The notes beneath the pieces are model-generated. The model was not told where the DNA came from. It saw nothing but the letters and a program-made list of their open reading frames with translations, and made no database searches. Below are positions 1 to 6,573 of a stretch of DNA of 12,508 nucleotides, piece after piece. The position numbers were made by a program, and so were the translations under genes. Source of the stretch: CAZBQG01 sp964493945 (GTDB lineage: Bacteria > Pseudomonadota > Alphaproteobacteria > Rhodospirillales > UBA2165); assembly GCA_964493945.1 (NCBI GenBank), contig CAZBQG010000127.1, positions 1-12,508 of the forward strand. Reading direction: 5' to 3'. Positions within the stretch are counted from its first letter, which is position 1; each line of letters begins with the position of its first letter.

Positions 1-188
1 TCTTGAATCACAAATCAGCCCGTTTGGGAATCCTTTCTATGGGTATGTGACCTAAACTGGGGAAAAGCAGTAGAGAAAAAGTAGGGCACCCCCACGCGCT
101 GCGACTATCTGGATTTGACGATCGGCGGCGGTATTTTATTGCGCCAAGTCATAAAAAAAATGGTGTACCCATTTAGACAAATCATTTT
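1..188. other. Non-coding left edge, AT-richer than the genes
   Basis: I see no supportable gene here. The stretch is visibly AT-richer than the adjoining coding sequence and holds the terminator-like hairpin at 153-174. Bases 25-34 (TGGGAATCCT) are the exact reverse complement of bases 12488-12497 at the other end of the window. Short open stretches exist on both strands, but none has a start codon with a ribosome binding site or recognisable protein similarity. Confidence 0.5.
153..174 (-). terminator. Weak rho-independent terminator after the BKACE gene
   Basis: Read on the minus strand, a 6-bp stem AAATGG/CCATTT (bases 174-169 and 163-158) closes a 5-nt loop and runs straight into a run of T (A on the plus strand, 153-160). 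It lies about 15 bp past the stop codon of the BKACE gene, where the minus-strand operon should end. The stem is short and only a third GC, so termination may be inefficient. Confidence 0.45.
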
Positions 189-1064
189 CTAGGCCAATCC
201 CAAAATCGCCCGCGCATCGTCCGGGCTGGCGACTTCACGGCCCATGGTGCGTACGATATTGACGCCTTTTTCCACCAGGGCCGCATTGCAGGGGGCGGGC
301 ACACCCTTGTCCAGGTACAGATTATCCTCCATGCCTACGCGCACATGACCGCCCAGAAGAGCAGCTTGGGCAAGCATGGGAAATTCCCCCGCCCCGATGC
401 CGAAACCGGCCCATTGAGAGCCTTCCGGGATTTGATCGCGCATGAACAGCATGGTTTCCGAAGTCTGCTCGGCGCCCCAGGGGATGCCCAGGCAAATCTG
501 GAACATGGCCGGCTGATCCAGAATGCCGTCGGCCAGCATTTTCTTGGCAAGGCGCAAATGGCCCGTATCGAAGACTTCGAGCTCGGGCTTGACGCCTGCG
601 TCACGCACCGCGATGGCCATTTTTTCCAGATGCACCGGCGTGTTCATAAACACGAAATCACCGAAATTCATGGACCCGTAATCCAGGCTGCAAAGCTCGG
701 GCTTGAGTTCCACCACATGGCGCGCGCGGAATTCTGGCGTCTTGAAGGCGGTCCCTTCGGCGCCCACCTCCGGATCGTCATCGCTGGGAATAAAGCGCGC
801 GCCGGGGCCGGTGGTCAGGTTGATCAGCACATCGACGCCATCTTCGCGGATGCGTTCCACCACTTCGCGGTAATAGTCGAATTCCAGGCTGGGCTTTCCG
901 GTTTCCGGATCGCGCACATGGATATGGACGACCGCCGCGCCCGCATGGGCCGCCTCGATGGCCGAAGCGGCGATCTCGGCGGGCGTGATGGGCAGGCCTT
1001 CATGCTTGGTGGGTGGGGTGACCGATCCGGTCACGGCGCAGGTCAGGATGGTTTTGTCGGCCAT
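189..1064 (-). CDS. Beta-keto acid cleavage enzyme (BKACE, DUF849 family)
   Basis: A 291-residue protein, normal length for the BKACE family. These Zn-dependent TIM-barrel enzymes condense a beta-keto acid with acetyl-CoA to give acetoacetate and a new acyl-CoA; the founding member is 3-keto-5-aminohexanoate cleavage enzyme (Kce). Visible signatures are the lead strand ILTCAVTGSVT (6-16), LPITPAEI (24-31), the zinc pair in VVHIHVRDP (His47, His49) and RVGMEDN near the C-terminus (Glu246 as third ligand, Asp247). Where Kce has a catalytic-pocket Glu after the first Gly, this protein has Val15, so the substrate is probably not 3-keto-5-aminohexanoate. The ATG at 1064 has a GGTGGAG ribosome binding site inside the last codons of the upstream dehydrogenase gene, so the two are likely co-transcribed. 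Family assignment is firm; the substrate is unknown. Confidence 0.93.
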   Translation of the reverse strand: MADKTILTCAVTGSVTPPTKHEGLPITPAEIAASAIEAAHAGAAVVHIHVRDPETGKPSLEFDYYREVVERIREDGVDVLINLTTGPGARFIPSDDDPEVGAEGTAFKTPEFRARHVVELKPELCSLDYGSMNFGDFVFMNTPVHLEKMAIAVRDAGVKPELEVFDTGHLRLAKKMLADGILDQPAMFQICLGIPWGAEQTSETMLFMRDQIPEGSQWAGFGIGAGEFPMLAQAALLGGHVRVGMEDNLYLDKGVPAPCNAALVEKGVNIVRTMGREVASPDDARAILGLA

Positions 1065-1069
1065 GTCAG

Positions 1070-2020
1070 TTACTCCACCAGATTAATCATTTTGTCCGTC
1101 TCGCCGGCCAGGAAAAGCCGGATATTTTCGTTGATCACATCCAGCGCCTGATCGGCATAGCCGTCATTAAAGCCCGCCATATGGGGGGTGACCAGAATCT
1201 TGTCATGTTGCCAAAGCCGGTGATCGGGTGGCAGGGGCTCTTCGCGGAACACATCGAGTGCGGCGCCGGCGATTTCACCGGCATCCAGAGCTTCGACCAG
1301 GGCATCTTCGTCCAGCACGCCGCCCCGGGCGATATTGATCAGGTAGGCGCTGGGCTTCATGGCTTTCAGAATGGCCCCATCGACGATATTTTCGGTGGTC
1401 TCGTCCAGGGGCACCAGCACCACCAGATAATCCAGATCAGCCACCACTTCGGCCAATTCGCTCCGCTTTCGCACCTCATCAATGCCAGGAACCGTGCGGC
1501 CGGATTCGGTGATGCCGACGGTCTCCATATTGAAGGCCTTAAGCATGGGGGCCAGCGCCTCGGCAATCAGCCCCAACCCCAGCAAACCCACACGTTTCCG
1601 GTCCAGCAGCTTGTTGGGCCAGCGGCCCCAACTGCCGGCCTTCTGATTTTCAAGCGTGCGCCGATAATCGCGGCTTAGCGCCAGCATGAGCATGATGGTC
1701 AGTTCGGAACAAGGCGGTCCGTGAATACCCCGGATGTTGGTCAAGATCACATCGTCGCGCAAGGAAGGCTGATCGGCCAGACCATCGACGCCCGTACCCA
1801 TCGCCTGGATCCATTTCAACTTAGGCGCATCGCGCAAAGCATCCTCAACCATATGGGCGCCGAAGGCGACGAGGATATCGGTCTCGGAAAGATGAGGATC
1901 CAACTTGTCCGGGTCCTCGACCAAAGTGATGCCCAAATCGGGATGGGCCTGGCTGATGCCGTCGAGATACTGATCGCGCACTTGTTGGGGCATTCTTAGA
2001 AGAATGAGCAAATTGGTCAT
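1070..2020 (-). CDS. D-isomer-specific 2-hydroxyacid dehydrogenase
   Basis: A 316-residue cytosolic NAD(P)-dependent dehydrogenase of the D-2-hydroxyacid family, which interconverts 2-oxo acids and D-2-hydroxy acids. The nucleotide-binding loop is RVGLLGLGLIAEA (Gly148, Gly150, with Ala153 where the third Gly usually sits). The catalytic triad is visible as Arg232 (INIARGG), Glu261 (FREEPLP) and His280 (TPHMAG). The substrate loop GTGVDGL is at 75-81. An in-frame start exists 54 bp upstream at 2074, but the ATG at 2020 begins with the family-typical MTNLLILL strand and has an AAAGGCGG-like ribosome binding site, so I chose it. The gene is first in the minus-strand pair and ends 5 bp before BKACE. 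It may reduce or oxidise the keto acid that BKACE handles; that link is inferred from position only. Confidence 0.9.
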   Translation of the reverse strand: MTNLLILLRMPQQVRDQYLDGISQAHPDLGITLVEDPDKLDPHLSETDILVAFGAHMVEDALRDAPKLKWIQAMGTGVDGLADQPSLRDDVILTNIRGIHGPPCSELTIMLMLALSRDYRRTLENQKAGSWGRWPNKLLDRKRVGLLGLGLIAEALAPMLKAFNMETVGITESGRTVPGIDEVRKRSELAEVVADLDYLVVLVPLDETTENIVDGAILKAMKPSAYLINIARGGVLDEDALVEALDAGEIAGAALDVFREEPLPPDHRLWQHDKILVTPHMAGFNDGYADQALDVINENIRLFLAGETDKMINLVE

Positions 2021-2063
2021 GAAAAAAGCCGCCTTTCCGGAAACTGGGAAAAATACCGTCCTG

Positions 2064-2092
2064 AGTCTAGGCAATGACTCCGGGTTTGAAAA
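2064..2092 (-). promoter_or_regulatory. Candidate sigma70-type promoter for dehydrogenase-BKACE
   Basis: On the minus strand TTTTCA (2092-2087) and TAGACT (2069-2064) are spaced by 17 bp, each matching the -35/-10 consensus at four of six bases. They lie 44 bp upstream of the dehydrogenase ATG, in the divergent gap. The match is modest and could be chance. Confidence 0.3.
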
Positions 2093-2106
2093 GACGCCAG
2101 CGCGGC

Positions 2107-2135
2107 TTGACAGTGCCTGCCGTTCGTTCGAGGAT
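2107..2135 (+). promoter_or_regulatory. Candidate promoter for the five-gene plus operon (perfect -35, poor -10)
   Basis: A perfect TTGACA at 2107-2112 is followed after 17 bp by GAGGAT, which matches the -10 consensus at only three positions. It is correctly placed for the operon that starts at 2198 and lies back-to-back with the minus-strand candidate. A weak -10 behind a perfect -35 would fit an activator-dependent promoter, but I see no clear operator dyad. Confidence 0.3.
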
Positions 2136-2154
2136 TGGGCAACTTGGTCAATCG

Positions 2155-2181
2155 AAAGAGAGCCATTGGACCGGCTCCTTT
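2155..2181 (+). promoter_or_regulatory. Leader hairpin just upstream of the first amidohydrolase gene
   Basis: AAAG-a-GAGCC (2155-2164) can pair with GGCTC-CTTT (2173-2181) around an 8-nt loop. This gives a nine-base-pair stem with one bulged A. It ends 4 nt before the AGGGAG ribosome binding site (2186-2191) of the first operon gene, so it would lie in the 5' leader and could affect translation or message stability. No riboswitch class was recognised. Confidence 0.35.
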
Positions 2182-2197
2182 AATCAGGGAGATTTTT

Positions 2198-3253
2198 TTG
2201 GCCAAAGCAGCAAAAGTAATAAAATCCGCGCCGGCAAAACGCAAGGCACCCGCCAAGATAAAACGCCGGAGCGGACCGCTGGTGGTGGATTTCCATACCC
2301 ATATCATGGTCCGTGATATCGCCGATATCGTGCAAAAAAAACGGCCCGCCACAGCCCCCGAATATCAATTGATCGAAGGCTACCGCAAGGGCGCCAAGCA
2401 TCACCGTGCCAAACATCCGAGAAAGGGCGCGGACCGGCTGGCCAAACGCTACGGCGACATGGATGCCATGGGTATGGATATTCATGTGATCAGCGGCCAT
2501 GTGGCCCAGTTCTGCTATTGGGCGGACGGCAAGCTGGGCTTGGAGGTCGCCCGCATCGGTAATGACCGGCTGGCCGAAGTGGTCGGCCAGGACCCAGACC
2601 GGTTCCTGGGCCTCGGCATGGTCCCCTTGCAAGATGTTGGCCGTGCCGTGCGCGAATTGGACCGCATGGTCAACAAGCTGGGGCTCCGGGGCGTGCAGAT
2701 CGGCACGAATATTGATGGCGTGGAGCTGGGCGACAAGAAACTGAACCGCTTCTGGGCTAAGGCCGAGGCGCTGGATATCCCGGTCTTCGTTCATCCCGCC
2801 GGTTTCGTCCATCCCCGCTTCGGCAAGCATCTTTTGTGGAACAGCCTGGGCCAGCCCATCGAGGAGGCAGTAGCCATATCCTCGCTCATTTACGAAGGGA
2901 TCATGGACCGCCATCCCAAACTTAAAGTGTGCGTCGCCCATGGCGGCGGCTTCCTGCCATTTTATACTGGCCGGGCGGACCGCAATTTCTATGACAAGCC
3001 CGACGCCTATACTATCAAGAAGAGCCCGACGGAATATCTCAAGGGATTCTCTTACGACACGGCCTTTTATAACCGCGACATGCTTGAATTCCTGGTGCAA
3101 AAAGTGGGGCCGTCCAACATCGTCATGGGGGCCGATTATCCCATCGGCGAGGACAAACCAGTGGCCTTCATCAAGAAAGCCAAGGGCATTTCGAAAAAGG
3201 CCCAAAACATGATTTTGGGTGGCAATGCGGTCAAGCTTTTGAACATCCGCTGA
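2198..3253 (+). CDS. ACMSD-family amidohydrolase (probable metal-dependent decarboxylase), TTG start
   Basis: A 351-residue protein of the amidohydrolase-2/ACMSD group, a TIM-barrel family of Zn- or Mn-dependent decarboxylases and hydrolases (aminocarboxymuconate-semialdehyde decarboxylase, gamma-resorcylate decarboxylase, 5-carboxyvanillate decarboxylase and relatives). The metal site looks complete: His33 and His35 in DFHTHI, His199 in VFVHPAGF, His248 in CVAHGGGFLPF and Asp313 in MGADYPIG. I place the start at TTG 2198 because AGGGAG lies 6 bp upstream; the frame stays open to another TTG at 2135, but that would put the leader hairpin inside the gene and has a poorer site. The first 27 or so residues are a Lys/Ala/Pro-rich basic tail (SAPAKRKAPAKIKRR) not typical of the family. 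The stop overlaps the next start by one base (TGATG), implying translational coupling. Fold and metal site are secure; the substrate is not known. Confidence 0.88.
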   Translation: MAKAAKVIKSAPAKRKAPAKIKRRSGPLVVDFHTHIMVRDIADIVQKKRPATAPEYQLIEGYRKGAKHHRAKHPRKGADRLAKRYGDMDAMGMDIHVISGHVAQFCYWADGKLGLEVARIGNDRLAEVVGQDPDRFLGLGMVPLQDVGRAVRELDRMVNKLGLRGVQIGTNIDGVELGDKKLNRFWAKAEALDIPVFVHPAGFVHPRFGKHLLWNSLGQPIEEAVAISSLIYEGIMDRHPKLKVCVAHGGGFLPFYTGRADRNFYDKPDAYTIKKSPTEYLKGFSYDTAFYNRDMLEFLVQKVGPSNIVMGADYPIGEDKPVAFIKKAKGISKKAQNMILGGNAVKLLNIR

Positions 3254-4260
3254 TGATCGTCGACATCTTCACCCATATTTTCCCCCAGCGCTTTTTCGAA
3301 GCCATGGAGAAGGCCGCGCCCCATTTGGGGGGCATCTTCGCCAGCATGCGCCAGATGCCGCCGCTCTATGATCTGGATGCCAGGCTCAGGACCATGGACG
3401 AGTTGGGAGACGATCTGGGGGATTATTGTCAAATCCTTTCCCTGCCCAATCCACCCCTGGATAACATCACCCCGCCAGAACTGGGCGCCGAAATGACCCG
3501 CCTCGGCAACGAAACCATGGCCGAACTGGTGGACGGACATGGGGACCGCTTCCCGGTCTTCGTCGCGGCCCTGCCCATGCGCGATGTTGATGCGGCCCTG
3601 GCCGAAATCGATTATGCCATCGGCGAATTGGGGGCGCGTGGCGTACAGATTTACACCGATGTCTGTGGCAAGCCCCTGGACGATCCGGAATTCGAACCCA
3701 TCTTCGCCGCCATGGCGGCCCATGATCTGCCCATCTGGCTGCACCCGTCGCGCACCGCCGAGGTCAGCGATTATGCCACGGAAAAAAACGGCCGCCTGGA
3801 AATGTGGTGGGTCTTCGGCTGGCCATATGAAACCTCCGTGGCCATGGCCAGGCTGGCGCTTTGCGGCCTGTTCGACCGCTATCCTGAATTGAAGATCATC
3901 ACCCACCATCTGGGCGGCATGGTTCCCTATTTCGAAGGACGGGTGGATGGCGGGCTGGCGGATTTGGGCGCCAAAACCAGCGAAGAGGATCTGTCCCACA
4001 TCCTGCCCAGCCTGAAACGTCCCCATATCGAATATTTCAAAATGTTTTATGGCGATACGGCCTTGTCCGGCCCGTTAAGCGGGACCAAATGCGGGCTCGA
4101 TTTCTTCGGTGTCGAACACACCTTGTTCGCCAGTGACGCGCCCTTCAATTCGATCCCCGGCCTTGCCGGCGTGATCCACCAATTGGGGCTGAATGAGGCC
4201 GAAAAGCAAAAGGTCTTTTGCGGCAATGCCGAACATTTGTTGAATATGCAGTTAGCTTGA
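3253..4260 (+). CDS. Second ACMSD-family amidohydrolase, first metal-binding His replaced by Phe
   Basis: A 335-residue protein of the same ACMSD/amidohydrolase-2 family as its upstream neighbour, and coupled to it by a TGATG overlap. Family landmarks are VDIFTHIFP at the N-terminus (Phe6 and His8 where HxH is expected), His164 in IWLHPSR, His218/His219 in ITHHLGGMVPYFEGR and Asp295 in LFASDAPFN. The C-terminus GNAEHLL is the usual last helix. The first metal ligand of the HxH pair is therefore missing, while the other ligands and the barrel are kept. This could mean altered metal binding, a different reaction, or a partner role for the upstream paralogue. Low overall identity between the two, with only motifs shared, suggests an old divergence rather than a recent tandem duplication. 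It is cytosolic, with no signal peptide or membrane segment. Confidence 0.87.
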   Translation: MIVDIFTHIFPQRFFEAMEKAAPHLGGIFASMRQMPPLYDLDARLRTMDELGDDLGDYCQILSLPNPPLDNITPPELGAEMTRLGNETMAELVDGHGDRFPVFVAALPMRDVDAALAEIDYAIGELGARGVQIYTDVCGKPLDDPEFEPIFAAMAAHDLPIWLHPSRTAEVSDYATEKNGRLEMWWVFGWPYETSVAMARLALCGLFDRYPELKIITHHLGGMVPYFEGRVDGGLADLGAKTSEEDLSHILPSLKRPHIEYFKMFYGDTALSGPLSGTKCGLDFFGVEHTLFASDAPFNSIPGLAGVIHQLGLNEAEKQKVFCGNAEHLLNMQLA

Positions 4261-4271
4261 GGAAACCCGAC

Positions 4272-5807
4272 ATGAGCACGGATACCGGCATAGATATGGA
4301 AAAATTCCGCCTGCGGCCTCTGGTTGAGCGGCTCATCGAGATGGGTGAGGTGGAGGTGCATGACGAGCCCGTTGCCCTCTCCGATCTGAGCACCATCATC
4401 GAGAATTCCTCCAAGGCCGTGCTGTTCCGCAAGGCTGGCCCAGAGCAGGTGGAAATGGTCGGCAGCGTCGCCGGCAGCCGGTCCCGCGTCGCCGCCGCCT
4501 TCGGCGTGGCACCTGATGAACTGGTGGGCGAGCTGCAATCGCGCCTTGGCAACCCCCAACCGATCCAGGAAGTCACCCGCGACGAGGCGCCGGTCCAACA
4601 GGTGGTCCTGGAAGGCGATGAGGCCGATCTTTCCAAGCTTCCCTTCCATCCTCAGCACCAGTTCGATGGCGGCACTTATATTTCCTCGGCCATCGATTTC
4701 TCGGTCGATCCCCAAACCGGGCGGACCAATGTAGGCTGCCGGCGGCTCAGCTTGCGGGGCCGCCATGAAGCCATGACCAATGTGACGGCGCCATCGGACC
4801 TGCGTGAGATTTACAAAGGCTGCGTGGAGCGGGGCGAGCCATTGACGGTCAATTTCACGGTCGGTTCCCACACCCTGGATTTCATGGCTGCCTGCATGAA
4901 GATGCCGACGGACGAGGACACACTCCTGGGTACATTGCGCGGCGAGCCCGTACCCATGGTCAAGGCGGTGAGCAACGATCTACGCGTTCCGGCCGATGCG
5001 GAGATAATCATCGAGGGATATCTGGAAGAGACCGGCTATATCCAGCCCGAAGGGCCCTTTGGCGAATATATGGGCTATTACGGGCCCATGCATCTGGACC
5101 CAATCTATCATGTTACGGCCATCACCATGCGCAACGACCCCCTGCACCAGACCCTGTTGCATGGCTGCGGCGTTGCGCTGCAAATGGCCGAGTCTACGAA
5201 CCTCACTGCGATCATCACGGAAGCCAGGATCAGCGGTATTCTGGCCTCCATGGGGATCGAGGTGGTGGGAATCCGGGCCATGCTGTCCACCGGTGAAGGC
5301 CAGCATCTGCGCATCAGTATCCGCCAGAGCGAGCCGGGCCAGGCCAGGGCCGCCATCAAGGCCGTGTTTGATGCAGCGCGGCTTTACAAACATGTGTTCA
5401 TCGTCGATGAAGATGTGGATATCTATTCGGAAGATCATTTCGAATGGGCCATGGCGACACGCTTTCAGGCAGACCGCAATCTGGAAATCATCAGTGACCA
5501 ACTATGCATGCCCATGGACCCGTCTCTTGACGGTCAGGAAAATGGTGCCAAGGCCGGGTTCGATATGACCGTTACCTTTGAGCGGCGCGACGAATTCCTC
5601 CTCAAGATCACCAAGCCCCCCGTAATCAAACCGGCGGCGCGCTATCAGACGGTGCGTCAGGCGCTTGAGGCTGGGCCTAAATTTTTCGCCGAGATCATGG
5701 AAGTGCTGGGCAGCCAGGACGGCCGGGAAATAGCTCTGGAGCTGGACGAGCTCCGCGAACAGGGCCAGATGCAACGATTGGAAAACGGCGAATTTTCTCT
5801 GCAATAA
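4272..5807 (+). CDS. UbiD-family prenylated-FMN-dependent decarboxylase
   Basis: A 511-residue UbiD-family protein. These enzymes use prenylated FMN to (de)carboxylate aromatic or alpha,beta-unsaturated acids reversibly. The active-site motif EGPFGEYMGYYG is present; Glu260 and Glu265 match the catalytic Glu pair of the family (Glu277/Glu282 in fungal Fdc1). The cofactor-side motif, usually N-x-G-x-Y-R, reads NVGCRRLSLRG (153-163), so Arg158 probably supplies the catalytic Arg, but the usual Tyr is Arg157. Length is normal. The frame is open upstream to an ATG at 4218 inside the preceding gene; I chose the ATG at 4272 because GAGGAA (4259-4264) sits 7 bp ahead and overlaps the previous stop. 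The prenyl-FMN supplier UbiX is not in the window and must be encoded elsewhere. It is too diverged from ubiquinone UbiD to call ubiD. Confidence 0.92.
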   Translation: MSTDTGIDMEKFRLRPLVERLIEMGEVEVHDEPVALSDLSTIIENSSKAVLFRKAGPEQVEMVGSVAGSRSRVAAAFGVAPDELVGELQSRLGNPQPIQEVTRDEAPVQQVVLEGDEADLSKLPFHPQHQFDGGTYISSAIDFSVDPQTGRTNVGCRRLSLRGRHEAMTNVTAPSDLREIYKGCVERGEPLTVNFTVGSHTLDFMAACMKMPTDEDTLLGTLRGEPVPMVKAVSNDLRVPADAEIIIEGYLEETGYIQPEGPFGEYMGYYGPMHLDPIYHVTAITMRNDPLHQTLLHGCGVALQMAESTNLTAIITEARISGILASMGIEVVGIRAMLSTGEGQHLRISIRQSEPGQARAAIKAVFDAARLYKHVFIVDEDVDIYSEDHFEWAMATRFQADRNLEIISDQLCMPMDPSLDGQENGAKAGFDMTVTFERRDEFLLKITKPPVIKPAARYQTVRQALEAGPKFFAEIMEVLGSQDGREIALELDELREQGQMQRLENGEFSLQ

Positions 5808-5830
5808 TTGGAAAGCCGAAAGGAAATATC

Positions 5831-6559
5831 ATGTCAGACGATTTTATTGTGGAACGGGACGACGACATCACCACCTTGACCGTCAATCACGGCGATAACG
5901 GCAATCGCTTCACCGACGAAATGGGCGCCGAATTCGCCCAGTTGGTCAATGAGGCATCGAAGGATTCACGGGCCATTGTATTCAGAGGCCAGGGCGATCA
6001 TTTCTGCCTGGGCCGGGCCGGTATGGGCAGCCGCGAAGCGGCCGCCCCCGAGGCCTATGATCTGCGCAATTCCAACGAGGTGGTCTTCGATGCCTATGCC
6101 GCCTTCCGTGGCTCAAAAGTTCCGGTGATCGGCGTCGCGCAAGGTGACGCGCTGGGCTTCGGTTGCGCATTGGCGGCCCTTTGCGACATCACCATCGCCG
6201 CCGATCATGCGCGCTTTCAGCTCCCGGAAATGGGGCATAATATTATGCCCACCATGGCCATGTCCGCTCTGGTCGACCGTGTGCCCAGAAAAGCAGTCAT
6301 GTACATCACCTATTCCACCAAAATGCTTTCAGCCGAACGCGCGCTGTCGTTTGGCATCGTCAGCGATGTGGTGTCCCTGGCCGATCTGGAAAGCGAAGTG
6401 GAAAACCTGATCACCGCGCTCAAAAAGGCGCCCATGCCCGCCGTCATGGCGGTCAAGGAATATGCCCGCTCGGCCATCACCATGGATACACCGGCGGCCA
6501 ATGATTTCGCCAAGAACCTCCATGCCACGGTCAATTCATCGAGCAAAATGCGAGGCTGA
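5831..6559 (+). CDS. Enoyl-CoA hydratase/isomerase (crotonase) family protein
   Basis: A 242-residue crotonase-fold protein. The two oxyanion-hole regions are visible: HFCLGRAGMG (57-66) and GDALGFGCALAALCDITIA (105-123, Gly109 in the usual place). Hydratases normally carry two catalytic Glu residues. Here the first (in the motif G-G-G-x-E-L-A) is replaced by Ala113, while the second is kept as Glu133 in FQLPEMG. Such single-Glu members are often isomerases, hydrolases or decarboxylases rather than plain hydratases, so the reaction cannot be fixed. The ATG has AAAGGA 6 bp upstream and the gene follows UbiD by 23 bp, so it is probably in the same transcript. Its presence implies that a CoA-bound intermediate occurs in the pathway. 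Confidence 0.87.
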   Translation: MSDDFIVERDDDITTLTVNHGDNGNRFTDEMGAEFAQLVNEASKDSRAIVFRGQGDHFCLGRAGMGSREAAAPEAYDLRNSNEVVFDAYAAFRGSKVPVIGVAQGDALGFGCALAALCDITIAADHARFQLPEMGHNIMPTMAMSALVDRVPRKAVMYITYSTKMLSAERALSFGIVSDVVSLADLESEVENLITALKKAPMPAVMAVKEYARSAITMDTPAANDFAKNLHATVNSSSKMRG

Positions 6560-6573
6560 AAAAAGGACAGGTC

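Noticed and set aside
1..188. Possible gene fragment or transposase tail at the left edge
   Set aside because: Short open stretches occur, but none has a start site or recognisable residues, so I describe the region only as non-coding.
345..1151. Long plus-strand open frame antisense to BKACE
   Set aside because: It is the codon-bias shadow of a high-GC gene. The minus-strand frame carries BKACE motifs and a ribosome binding site, while the antisense translation has no recognisable domain.
2180..4026. Long minus-strand open frames antisense to the two amidohydrolases
   Set aside because: They are low-complexity His/Gly/Gln-rich translations typical of shadows; the plus-strand frames contain complete family motifs with coupled starts.
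4218..4271. Upstream ATG extension of the UbiD gene
   Set aside because: It lies within the previous coding region, adds residues with no UbiD similarity and lacks a ribosome binding site; ATG 4272 has GAGGAA at ideal spacing.
4047..4871. Minus-strand open frame spanning the amidohydrolase-UbiD junction
   Set aside because: It crosses the real gene boundary and overlaps two well-supported genes; no motif or good start was found.
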